Shown piece after piece: positions 17,375-25,043 of a stretch of 64,000 bases of DNA. Every line of letters starts with the position of its first letter. Positions within the stretch are counted from its first letter, which is position 1. Origin of the DNA: Pseudonocardia hierapolitana. Lineage in GTDB: Bacteria > Actinomycetota > Actinomycetes > Mycobacteriales > Pseudonocardiaceae. The position numbers were made by a program, and so were the translations under genes. Location of the stretch: contig NZ_VIWU01000001.1 of NCBI RefSeq assembly GCF_007994075.1, positions 1,922,001 to 1,986,000 of the forward strand, in the 5' to 3' direction. The notes below the pieces were generated by a model. The model was not told where the DNA came from and searched no databases. It was given only the letters and a program-made list of their open reading frames with translations.

Positions 17375-17721
17375 CCGGTGCCGGTTACGCGTACTGCGAG
17401 GCCGGCACCGGCGGGCGCATCGACGACATCGATGACGTGCTCGCCGCGCTCGAGCGGTTGCGCGGGGCCGTCCCGGACACGCGGGCCGAGGTCGGGCGGG
17501 TGCTCGGCGATGCCGACGTGACCGTTGCCGAACTCGTATGGAGCGCGACGATCGCGCAGCGGCGGCTGCGCGTGGTCGACCGGATGTGGGCGCGCTGGGC
17601 GGACGGCAAGGTGGTCGCCGAGTGGCACGAGGTGGGCGTGCCGGCCCTGATCGCGCTGCTCGCCGGCCGGGATCCGGCCGGGTGCGGCGTCACCTCCGCC
17701 GCGCCGGGCGGGTCCGAGTAG
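17371..17721 (+). CDS. Hypothetical protein, 116 residues
   Basis: I do not recognise this protein. It begins MTGAGYAYCEAGTGGRIDDIDD and is mostly helical: one helix around DDVLAALERLRGAVPDT, another rich in Trp and Arg (ELVWSATIAQRRLRVVDRMWARW), then ADGKVVAEWHEVGVPALIALLAG. No signal peptide or membrane segment is visible. The start overlaps the stop of a 26-codon ORF that has the only strong ribosome site, so translation probably depends on re-initiation. The PP2C gene follows after 85 nt in the same direction. The alternative start GTG 17362 also lies inside the upstream ORF. Confidence 0.6.
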   Translation: MTGAGYAYCEAGTGGRIDDIDDVLAALERLRGAVPDTRAEVGRVLGDADVTVAELVWSATIAQRRLRVVDRMWARWADGKVVAEWHEVGVPALIALLAGRDPAGCGVTSAAPGGSE

Positions 17722-17806
17722 CCGTGCCTGCAGCGATCGTTCGCTACCCTGCGCTGCGGCCCGGTCACTCCGGGCCGGGACGGAGCCGGGGCGGCGGGGG
17801 GCGCGG

Positions 17807-18595
17807 ATGGCGGAGCCGGAAGGCACCGACCGGGTCGAGACCGACCTCGAGGTGGTCGCCGGGGTCACCGACCGCGGCCACGTCCACGAGCGCAACGAGG
17901 ATGCGATGGCGCTCGGCCGGCTGCAGGACGGCACGGTGGCGGCCGTGGTCTGCGACGGCGTGTCCACGTCGCTCGCGCCCCAGCAGGCCTCGCGGCTGGC
18001 GGCCGACACCGCGCTCGACGTGCTGCTCACCAGCACCGCCCCGGCCCCCGAGCGCGTGGACGCCGCCGTCCGCGCGGCCGCGTCCGCGGTGGCGGTCCTC
18101 GGCCGCGCGGGCGATCCCCACGCACCGTCCTGCACGCTCGTGTGCGCGCTGGCGCGTCCCGGCGAGATCGCCGTCGGCTGGATCGGCGACAGCCGCGCCT
18201 ACTGGCTCGCCCCGCCCGACGCCGCCGAGCCCGCCCGCCTCGTGACCACCGACCACTCGTGGGCCGCTCAGATGGTCGTCGCCGGCGTGCTCGACGAAGC
18301 GGCGGCGATGCGGGACCCGCGGGCTCACGCGATCACGCGCTGGCTCGGTGCCGGTGGCACGGGGGAGGCGGAGATCGCGATGCTGCACCCGGCCGGCCCG
18401 GGCGCGCTGCTGCTCTGCAGCGACGGGCTCTGGAACTACCTGCCCGGCGCCACCGACGTCGCTGCCGTCGCGCTCCCGGAGCTGGCAGACGGCGGGCCGA
18501 TCGCGGCCGCGGAGGCCCTGACGGCGCTCGCCCTCGACGCGGGCGGCCGCGACAACGTCACCGTGGTCGTCATCCCGGCCCATCCAGGTGAATGA
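17807..18595 (+). CDS. PP2C-family Ser/Thr protein phosphatase
   Basis: A 262-residue metal-dependent phosphatase that opposes Hanks-type kinases. Metal-site motifs are in order: GHVHERNEDAMAL, VVCDGVS, WIGDSRAYWL, LLLCSDGLWNYL and GGRDNVTVVVI. There is no membrane segment or extra domain, so it is a soluble catalytic module. Unlike the usual actinobacterial gene beside pknA/pknB and FHA genes, this one stands alone with two small unknown genes upstream. ATG 17807 has a GGGG-rich leader. Confidence 0.92.
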   Translation: MAEPEGTDRVETDLEVVAGVTDRGHVHERNEDAMALGRLQDGTVAAVVCDGVSTSLAPQQASRLAADTALDVLLTSTAPAPERVDAAVRAAASAVAVLGRAGDPHAPSCTLVCALARPGEIAVGWIGDSRAYWLAPPDAAEPARLVTTDHSWAAQMVVAGVLDEAAAMRDPRAHAITRWLGAGGTGEAEIAMLHPAGPGALLLCSDGLWNYLPGATDVAAVALPELADGGPIAAAEALTALALDAGGRDNVTVVVIPAHPGE

Positions 18596-18633
18596 TCTTC
18601 ACGATGCGTGACGGCCTCGGCGGGCCACATGCC

Positions 18634-18647
18634 TGAATCCGGATTCA
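18634..18647. promoter_or_regulatory. Perfect 14-bp palindrome upstream of chaplin-like gene
   Basis: The sequence tgaatccggattca is its own reverse complement. It lies in a 238-nt non-coding gap between the phosphatase and the chaplin-like gene, about 190 nt before the latter's start. A dimeric regulator could bind it; the protein is unknown. Confidence 0.4.
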
Positions 18648-18833
18648 TTGCAACCGGAAAGAGGGCGTAACCAAACGCAGAGTGCGCGGCTCACTCGATG
18701 GTGGTACGTGATTTGTTTCGCCCCACCGTGTCCCGCTAACTTTTTCCGTAGTCAGCGAAGGCTCCCCGTCATATCCGCTGACCTTGGATGGGTTGGCTCC
18801 GGTCGACTCCGGACACTCAACAGGAGATGAACT

Positions 18834-19214
18834 GTGCTGAAGAAGGCTGGAATCGTCGTGGCCACGGCCGCTGCTGGCCTGCTCGCGGTCAGCCCGCTCG
18901 CCTTCGCCGGCGACGACCACGGCAAGACCAAGGTCGAGGACGTCAACCACATCGACGGCTCGACCCACGGCGGGCTGCTCAACGTCGGGGGCAACAACCT
19001 CGCCGTGCCCGTGAACGTGTGCGACAACCAGGTGCCGGTGAACGTCCTGGGCGTCCAGGTGCCGCTCAACGACACCCACGTCCTCGCCCAGCTGACCGGT
19101 GCGATCGGCCTGCTGAGCAGCGACACGGACGCCGAGTCCGACGGTGACAACACGATCGACGACTCCTGCACGGCGGAGGCCGAGTCCGGCGACAGCGCCG
19201 AGATCGACGACTGA
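18834..19214 (+). CDS. Chaplin-like small secreted protein
   Basis: 126 residues with a clean signal peptide (MLKKAGIVVATAAAGLLAVSPLAFA, cleavage after AFA). Residues ~52-80 read GNNLAVPVNVCDNQVPVNVLGVQVPLNDT in alternating hydrophobic residues, close to the amyloid-forming chaplin domain of Streptomyces, which coats aerial hyphae. It has one Cys here and one near the end (DDSC) rather than the usual pair inside the repeat. The acidic Asp/Glu/Ser tail is unlike short chaplins. No sortase motif or C-terminal anchor is present. GTG 18834 follows AGGAG with 7-nt spacing, and a perfect terminator follows. The assignment rests on pattern only. Confidence 0.65.
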   Translation: MLKKAGIVVATAAAGLLAVSPLAFAGDDHGKTKVEDVNHIDGSTHGGLLNVGGNNLAVPVNVCDNQVPVNVLGVQVPLNDTHVLAQLTGAIGLLSSDTDAESDGDNTIDDSCTAEAESGDSAEIDD

Positions 19215-19230
19215 TCGTCGACAGGGCGAG

Positions 19231-19262
19231 AACGGCGCCGGGCCTTCGGGCCCGGCGCCGTT
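19231..19262 (+). terminator. UUCG-loop terminator after chaplin-like gene
   Basis: A perfect 14-bp stem (19231-19244 with 19249-19262) closes a TTCG tetraloop and is followed by ttcac, 17 nt after the stop. This is the clearest intrinsic terminator in the window. Confidence 0.8.
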
Positions 19263-19424
19263 TCACGTTCCGGGCCACAATCCAATTCGAGGCGGAACAC
19301 GTCCGGAATCCGACCGTTTTCGCACCGGGTCGGAGACGGTGGTGCGGGAGCCCTGCTCGCGGCATCCTGCTCGCCGTGACGTGGATCAACTGGGCCGGAC
19401 GAGCGCTGCGCACCGGCCGCCGTC

Positions 19425-20651
19425 GTGCGACCGGGTTCCGTCGAGGAGCTGGCCGCCGCGGTGCGTGATGCAGGTGCGCGGACCGTGCGCGTGGCCGGCG
19501 CCGGGCACTCCTTCGGCGACCTCGTCGCCACGGACGGCGTGTTGCTGCAGCTCGACGGGCTCGCCGACGTGCTCGCCGTCGACCGGGCCGCCGGTCTGGT
19601 GCGGGTGGGCGCCGGCATCCGGCTGCACTCACTGAACGCCGTCCTCGACGCGCTCGGCCTCGCCCTGCCCAACCTCGGCGACATCGACCGGCAGAGCGTG
19701 GCGGGCGCGATCTCCACGGCCACGCACGGCACCGGGGCGCGGCTGGGCAACCTCGCCACGCAGGTCGAGGAGCTGGAGCTCGTGCTCGCCGACGGCAGCG
19801 TGCTGCGGTGCGCTCCCGGCAGCGACGAGCTGTGCGCCGCCCGGGTGAGCCTCGGCGCGCTCGGCGTCGTTGCGAGCGTGACGCTGCGGGTCGTGCCCGC
19901 GTTCCGCCTGCGCGCCGAGGACCGGGCCCGGCCACTGGACGAGACGCTCGGCCGGCTCGACGAGCACGTGGCCGGCAGCGACCACTTCGAGTTCTACGTC
20001 TTCCCCCACTCCGACCGGGCACTCACCCGCACCAACACGCGCACCGGCGCCCCCGCCGCGCCGCGGGGCGCGCTGCGCCGGCTACTGGACGAGGAGCTCG
20101 TGCCCAACGGCCTGATCGGTGCGGTCTGCCGGCTCGGCAGGCGGTTCCCGGCCGCGATCCCGCGCCTGAACCGCCAGGTGGCGGCCGCGTTCACCGCGAG
20201 CGTCCACACGAACGTGAGTCACCGCGTGTTCACCGGCCGGCGCCGGGTGCGGTTCACCGAAATGGAGTGGGCGGTGCCCCGCGCGGCGTGCGTGCCCGTG
20301 CTGCGGGCCGCCCTGCGCGCGGCGGAGCAGCACGTCGTGAACTTCCCGATCGAGGTGCGGTTCACCGCGGCCGACGAGGAGTCCTTCCTCAGCCCTTCAT
20401 GGCAGCGGGACACGGCCTACGTGGCCGTGCACGCGTTCGAGGGCATGCCGTGGGAGCCCTACTTCCGCGATGTGCAGGCCGCGGCGCTCGACCACGACGG
20501 GCGGCCGCACTGGGGCAAGCGCCACCTGCTCGACGCCGCGGCGCTCGCACCCCGCTACCCGGCGTGGGACCGCTTCCAGGCCGTCCGGGACCGGCTCGAT
20601 CCGAACCGCCGGTTCACCAACCCGCACGTCGAGCGTGTGCTGGGCGCCTGA
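19425..20651 (+). CDS. D-arabinono-1,4-lactone oxidase-like FAD protein (N-terminal frameshift)
   Basis: A VAO-type flavoenzyme that oxidises aldonolactones or alditols with O2. Visible are the FAD-binding segment VAGAGHSFGDLV, the covalent or near-covalent region DIDRQSVAGAISTATHGTG, and an ALO C-terminal domain ending PRYPAWDRFQAVRDRLDPNRRFTNPH. The open frame begins at GTG 19425 with no ribosome site. Just upstream, frame 19376 encodes VTWINWAG, while the gene's own frame without a start encodes DERCAPAAVVRPGS. Together these match the usual NWxG…CAP N-terminus. About 2 nt therefore appear lost (or 1 gained) near 19398. The gene is either newly broken, mis-sequenced, or functional from a short start. 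Confidence 0.82.
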   Translation: MRPGSVEELAAAVRDAGARTVRVAGAGHSFGDLVATDGVLLQLDGLADVLAVDRAAGLVRVGAGIRLHSLNAVLDALGLALPNLGDIDRQSVAGAISTATHGTGARLGNLATQVEELELVLADGSVLRCAPGSDELCAARVSLGALGVVASVTLRVVPAFRLRAEDRARPLDETLGRLDEHVAGSDHFEFYVFPHSDRALTRTNTRTGAPAAPRGALRRLLDEELVPNGLIGAVCRLGRRFPAAIPRLNRQVAAAFTASVHTNVSHRVFTGRRRVRFTEMEWAVPRAACVPVLRAALRAAEQHVVNFPIEVRFTAADEESFLSPSWQRDTAYVAVHAFEGMPWEPYFRDVQAAALDHDGRPHWGKRHLLDAAALAPRYPAWDRFQAVRDRLDPNRRFTNPHVERVLGA

Positions 20652-20652
20652 G

Positions 20653-21138
20653 TCAGCCGGTCAGCGATGTGCCGGGGCTGGTCTCGCGCCCGTCGTCCGC
20701 GACGGGGACCGACGGGCACGGCCAGCCTTGGCTGCTGCGTGGCCGGCCGACCCCCACCACTGTCGCCGACCGCCCCATCAGCTCCCGCTCCGCCCGCTCC
20801 ACCGTGGAGAACGACGAGAACTCCGCGAGTTCGGCGGTGATGGCCTCGGGGAGCAGTGGCTCCCGTGCGCTCAGACCCGCCAGGTGCAGCTGGATCCCGG
20901 CGGCGCAGGCCCCGTCCCTCGCCCGGCGAAGCACCCCGAAGTCGTCGGTGGCGAAGAAGCTGACCTCGCCGAGATCGACGACGAGGTGCCCTGAGCCGCC
21001 GGGCCGGGCGGCCCGGGTGGCGACCAGCCCCGCCAGCCGCCCGACGGTCGCCTGGTCGAGCACTCCGGCCACCCCGACCACACACAGGTTCGGCGAACGC
21101 ACCTCCACCGACAGCTGTGCCCCGTAGAAACGCGCCAC
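20653..21138 (-). CDS. STAS-domain protein (anti-sigma-antagonist-like)
   Basis: A 161-residue protein whose first ~115 residues are a STAS fold: VEVRSPNLCVVGVAGVLDQATVGRLAGLV, then HLVVDLGEVSFFATDDFGVLRRA. In SpoIIAA-type antagonists the loop is D-S-(S/T)-G, with a phosphorylated Ser. Here it is ATDDFG, so the usual acceptor is replaced by Thr/Asp. This suggests either a phosphomimetic constitutive form or a non-switching STAS scaffold. A ~45-residue Pro/Gly/Ser tail is appended. No anti-sigma kinase or sigma factor is adjacent. It is convergent with the lactone oxidase, with stops 2 nt apart. Confidence 0.78.
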   Translation of the reverse strand: MARFYGAQLSVEVRSPNLCVVGVAGVLDQATVGRLAGLVATRAARPGGSGHLVVDLGEVSFFATDDFGVLRRARDGACAAGIQLHLAGLSAREPLLPEAITAELAEFSSFSTVERAERELMGRSATVVGVGRPRSSQGWPCPSVPVADDGRETSPGTSLTG

Positions 21139-21196
21139 CCGTACCTCCCACCGCGCGCCGGTCCCTCCGGATCAGCTGTACCCCGGAGGTGGGCGC

Positions 21197-21925
21197 TCAT
21201 ACCGTCCCGATCGGTGCGGCGTGCTCGGCGACGAGCAGGTCGTGCGCGTAGGTGATCTTGATGTTGCGCTCGTCACCCGGCACCCAGCGGATCGGCACGT
21301 CGGGCGCGAAGCGCTCCATGCAGGACGCGGTGTCGGTGCCGACGAACCCGCAAGCGGCGGCCTCCTCGTAGGCCGCGAGCAACGGCGCGGCCCGGAACGC
21401 CTGCGGCGTCTGCACCGCGACGAGCCGATCGGGTGACGGACCGACAAGCCCGGCCCCGTCGGGGGCCGCCGCGGCGAGGTCGTCCCGCCAAAGGCCCGGC
21501 ACCGCCCCACCCTCGGCCCGCGCAGCTGCCAGCACCGACGACGCGAGCTCCCGGGTGGCGAGCGGACGCGCGGCGTCGTGCACGAGCACCGCGTCGACCG
21601 CGCCGGCGTCGATGCGGGCGGCGAGCCGGCGCAGCCCGGCCAGCTCGGACTCCTGCCGCGTGCGCCCGCCGACGACCACCTCGACGCCGCCCGCGGTGTG
21701 CTCGGCGAGTACCTGCTCGGCGAGCGGCCGGTCCGGCTCGCGCACCACCAGCACGACGGCGCCGACCTCCGGCATGCCGGCGAACGTCGCGAGCGACCAG
21801 GCGAGCACCGGCCTCCCGCGCAGGGGCAGGTAGACCTTGTTCCGCTCGGCGCCCAGACGCGTGCCGCTGCCGCCCGCCAGCACGATGGCTGCGGCCGCGG
21901 CCGGGCCCGGCGATGGCGGTTCCAC
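21197..21925 (-). CDS. ispD: 2-C-methyl-D-erythritol 4-phosphate cytidylyltransferase
   Basis: It transfers CMP from CTP to MEP in the non-mevalonate isoprenoid pathway, in the cytosol. Visible are the nucleotide-binding motif LAGGSGTRLGAERNKVYLPL, VHDAARPL, QTPQAFR, TDTASCMER and the closing NIKITYAHDLLVAE. At 242 residues it has normal length. I chose GTG 21925; the frame stays open far upstream with no stop, and an ATG near 22028 is possible, but family members start close to the glycine loop. ispF, often adjacent or fused, is absent here. It diverges from the LCP gene. Confidence 0.93.
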   Translation of the reverse strand: MEPPSPGPAAAAAIVLAGGSGTRLGAERNKVYLPLRGRPVLAWSLATFAGMPEVGAVVLVVREPDRPLAEQVLAEHTAGGVEVVVGGRTRQESELAGLRRLAARIDAGAVDAVLVHDAARPLATRELASSVLAAARAEGGAVPGLWRDDLAAAAPDGAGLVGPSPDRLVAVQTPQAFRAAPLLAAYEEAAACGFVGTDTASCMERFAPDVPIRWVPGDERNIKITYAHDLLVAEHAAPIGTV

Positions 21926-22162
21926 AGGGCCAAGTGTGGCACCTGTGTGCCGGATCGCCCCGCACACCGCCGGAGCGGTCCGTATCGTCTCCACGGGTGA
22001 CAGCGGCGTCCCGACCACTGCCGACATCGGCGGAGGGACGGGGAGAACCGCTCGAATCCCCCACCTGACGAGGTGCGCCGCGGTGCCTGCGATCACTCCC
22101 AGTAGGCTCCGGCGAATTCCTCGTCCCGCCGCCGGAGGACCGACCGCCAGAGGGGGGTGCGC

Positions 22163-24211
22163 ATGACCGACGACAGACAGCGCGTGCCCGGCCGCGACCG
22201 AGCGACGCCTCCACCGCGGCAGGCGCCCCGCCAGGGGTTCTCCCGGCAGCAACCCCCCAGCCGGCAACCGCCGCGCCAACCGCAGGAGCGCCAGCAACCG
22301 CCACGGCAGCAGCACCCGCGCCAGCAGCCCCCGCCGCCGGCGGCCCGCCGCTCCGACCGCGGGCACCGAGCCGTGCCGCCTTCGCGCCACCCGCAGCCGC
22401 CGCGGCCCGTGGCTCCGTCCGACGCCACCCGTGCGATGCCGGTTCACCGTCCACCACGGCCGCGCGACGCGGAGCCCGCCACCAGTCCCGTTCCCCGGCC
22501 CGCACCGGGCAACCCGCGCCCCCCGTCGCGCGGGGCGCATCGCAGGTCCTCGGCAGCGGCGCGCGCCGCAGTGACCACGGCCATGCCCACTGCCCCGCCG
22601 CTGGCCACGCCGCTGGACGACGACCCCGAGCCCCCGACCGTCCGCAACGGAGCTGTCCCGCCTGCACGCACCTCGGTGGCGCGCACCCCCACCCGTCGTC
22701 GCCCCGGACCTCCGGCCGACGAGGTGGAACAGGAGGCGGAGGAGGGGGCGCCCCGGCGTTCCTTCGGCAAGGCGCTCGCCGCCGCCGCTGCATCCACCGT
22801 GGCGCCCGGCTCGGGCCACCTCATGCTGCACCGCACCCGCACCGGCGCCGTGATCCTCGGCACGTTCCTGCTGGTCATCGCCGTGCTCGTGATCCTGGTG
22901 CTCACCTCGGACACCACCGAGCTGCTCAAGACGGCCCTGTCGTCCAACGTGCTGCTCATGGCCACCATCGGCTGCGTGGTGGCGGCGATCGCCTGGGTGG
23001 CGGTGATCGTCCGCGCCTACCTGCTCGCACGGCCGCCGGGGCTCGGGGCGGTCCGGCAGACGATCGGCGTGGCCACGGTCGTCGCGCTGTGCCTGGTGGT
23101 GGCCGCGCCACTCGGATTCGGCGCCAACCTCGCCAACTCGCAGCGCACCCTGCTCGGCGACCTCTTCGCAGGGGGCGGCGGCACCTCGGCGGCCGAGGCC
23201 ATCGCGAAGCCGAAGCTCAACGTCCTGCTCGTGGGCAGCGACGCCGGGCCGGACCGCAAGGGCGCACGCACCGACACGATGATGGTCGCCAACATCGACA
23301 CGAAGACCGGCCGCACCGTCCTGTTCGCGCTGCCCCGCAACATCATGTTCGCCCAGTTCCCGCCGGACTCCCCGATGGGCGAGGAGTTCCCGGACGGCTT
23401 CCACAACCCCGACGACCCGCTGTCGGGCGACTACCTGCTCAACGCCGTGTACGCGTGGGGGCTCACGCACCCGAAGATGGCCCCGGAAGGCCCGACGTCC
23501 GACCCGGGCCTGAACCTGCTCCACGAGACGGTCGCCTACATGCTGGGCCTGCAGCTCGACTACTACATCGAGGTCAACATGGCCGGGTTCGCATCGATCA
23601 TCGATGCGCTCGGCGGCCTGACCGTCGACGTCGGACCGGAACGCATCCCGATCGGCGGGATCACCCCGAGCGGCCGCCACGTGCGCCCCGACGGCTACAT
23701 CGAGCCCGGCGTCCAGCAGCTGTCCGGCGAGCAGGCGCTCGCGTTCGCCCGCTCCCGCACCAACTCCTCCGACTACGCCCGCATGGGCCGCCAGCGCTGC
23801 CTCCTGCAGACCATCCTCACGCAGAAGAGCCCCGCCGACATGCTCACCAACTTCCAGAGCGTCGCGTCGGCCACCACCAACAGCGTGTCCACCAACATCC
23901 CGCAGGCCGTGCTGCCTGCGCTCGCGGCGCTCGCCGGCAACGGGGTCTCGCTGGAGAGCGTGTCGTTCGACCCGAGCCTCCCCGACCCGTCCACCGATGA
24001 CGGCCACTTCAGCACCGGGGACCCGAACTTCTCCTACATGCGTGAGGTCGTCCAGGACGCGGTGAACCGTCCCCCGGCCCCGCCCGCTCCCCCCACGAGG
24101 GCGGCGGCCCCCACCACCCGCGCCGGTCGCGACGACGACGAGGAGGACTCGGCGTCCGAGGAGGAGCAGGAGGCCTCGGCCACCCCCACCTCCCTGGCGG
24201 AGTCCTGCTGA
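22163..24211 (+). CDS. LCP-family cell-wall glycopolymer ligase
   Basis: 682 residues. The first ~200 are cytosolic, disordered and rich in Pro, Gln and Arg. Three membrane segments follow (about residues 225-320: GAVILGTFLLVIAVLVILVL; LLMATIGCVVAAIAWVAVIV; TVVALCLVVAAPLGFGA). The extracellular LytR-CpsA-Psr domain follows, with NVLLVGSDAG, a catalytic Arg-Asp region DRKGARTDTMMVANI, and FARSRTNSSDYARMGRQRCLL. LCP enzymes attach undecaprenyl-linked polymers such as arabinogalactan to peptidoglycan. Three rather than one membrane spans and the long cytosolic tail are unusual. The C-terminus is a Pro/Ala then Asp/Glu-rich tail. ATG 22163 follows GAGGGGGG. Confidence 0.93.
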   Translation: MTDDRQRVPGRDRATPPPRQAPRQGFSRQQPPSRQPPRQPQERQQPPRQQHPRQQPPPPAARRSDRGHRAVPPSRHPQPPRPVAPSDATRAMPVHRPPRPRDAEPATSPVPRPAPGNPRPPSRGAHRRSSAAARAAVTTAMPTAPPLATPLDDDPEPPTVRNGAVPPARTSVARTPTRRRPGPPADEVEQEAEEGAPRRSFGKALAAAAASTVAPGSGHLMLHRTRTGAVILGTFLLVIAVLVILVLTSDTTELLKTALSSNVLLMATIGCVVAAIAWVAVIVRAYLLARPPGLGAVRQTIGVATVVALCLVVAAPLGFGANLANSQRTLLGDLFAGGGGTSAAEAIAKPKLNVLLVGSDAGPDRKGARTDTMMVANIDTKTGRTVLFALPRNIMFAQFPPDSPMGEEFPDGFHNPDDPLSGDYLLNAVYAWGLTHPKMAPEGPTSDPGLNLLHETVAYMLGLQLDYYIEVNMAGFASIIDALGGLTVDVGPERIPIGGITPSGRHVRPDGYIEPGVQQLSGEQALAFARSRTNSSDYARMGRQRCLLQTILTQKSPADMLTNFQSVASATTNSVSTNIPQAVLPALAALAGNGVSLESVSFDPSLPDPSTDDGHFSTGDPNFSYMREVVQDAVNRPPAPPAPPTRAAAPTTRAGRDDDEEDSASEEEQEASATPTSLAESC

Positions 24212-24259
24212 GAGGCCCTGGACGAGCTGAACGCAGCCACGCCCGCCATGATCAGCGAT

Positions 24260-24299
24260 TCGGTGCGAACGCGGCCGCATCCGGCCGTTCTCGCACCGA
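24260..24299. terminator. Bidirectional hairpin between convergent genes
   Basis: An imperfect inverted repeat of about 16 bp (tcggtgcgaacgcggcc paired with ggccgttctcgcaccga) with a 4-nt loop lies between the LCP stop and the end of the response-regulator gene. It can serve both transcripts. Confidence 0.65.
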
Positions 24300-24356
24300 C
24301 CTGCCGATCACCAGACCGCGTTCACTGCGCCGGCCGCCGGCGGTGAGCCCGAGGGT

Positions 24357-25043
24357 TCAGCCGGACGCCCCGCCGGGCCGCCACCGGTACTCGGTCTGCG
24401 GCCGCCCGGTGGGGCCGTAGCGGGCGGCACGCTCGGCGAGGCCGGTCTCCACCAGGTACTCCAGGTAGCGCCGGGCGGTCACGCGGGAAGCCCCGACGGC
24501 CTCGGCCACCTCCGCGGCGGTGCACCCGTCCGCGCCTTCCAGCGCCGCGCGGACGGCGTCCAGCGACTCCCGGCTCACGCCCTTGGGCAGGCCGCCGGCC
24601 TCCGCGGGTGCGCGGAGGCGCCCGAACAGGTCGTCGACGTCGTCCTGGGCCACTACTGGGCCGGCACCGAGCCGCTCGCGGTAGTCCAGGTACCCCTCCA
24701 GCTTGCGGCGTACGGCGCTGAACGTGAACGGCTTGACCAGGTACTGCGTGGCGCCGAACGCGACGGCGGCCTGCACCACGGCGACGTCCCGCGCCCGGGT
24801 CACCATGATCACGTCCGCCGTGTGCCCCGCGGCCCGCATCCGGCGCAGCACCTCGAGCCCGTTCGTGTCGGGCAGGTGGACGTCGAGCAGCACGAGGTCG
24901 ACGGGGGTGGTCGCCAGGGCGCGCAGCGCGTCGGCTCCGGACGCGGCGCTCGCGGCGACCGTGAAGCCCCGCACGCGCTCGACGTAGCTCGCGTGGGCGG
25001 CGGCGGCCACGGGATCGTCCTCGACGACGAGCGTGCGGATCAC
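24357..25043 (-). CDS. CitB/DcuR-type response regulator
   Basis: 228 residues. Residues 1-120 are a receiver domain: VVEDDP, phospho-acceptor Asp in LVLLDVHLPD, Thr in IMVTRARD and Lys in YLVKPFTF. A C-terminal winged helix-turn-helix (CTAAEVAEAVGASRVTARRYLEYLVETGLAERA) is typical of regulators that respond to C4-dicarboxylates or citrate. Its start overlaps the kinase stop by 4 nt, so the pair is co-translated. The likely target is the divergent dctA-like gene. Its 3' end faces the LCP gene across a hairpin. Confidence 0.93.
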   Translation of the reverse strand: MIRTLVVEDDPVAAAAHASYVERVRGFTVAASAASGADALRALATTPVDLVLLDVHLPDTNGLEVLRRMRAAGHTADVIMVTRARDVAVVQAAVAFGATQYLVKPFTFSAVRRKLEGYLDYRERLGAGPVVAQDDVDDLFGRLRAPAEAGGLPKGVSRESLDAVRAALEGADGCTAAEVAEAVGASRVTARRYLEYLVETGLAERAARYGPTGRPQTEYRWRPGGASG

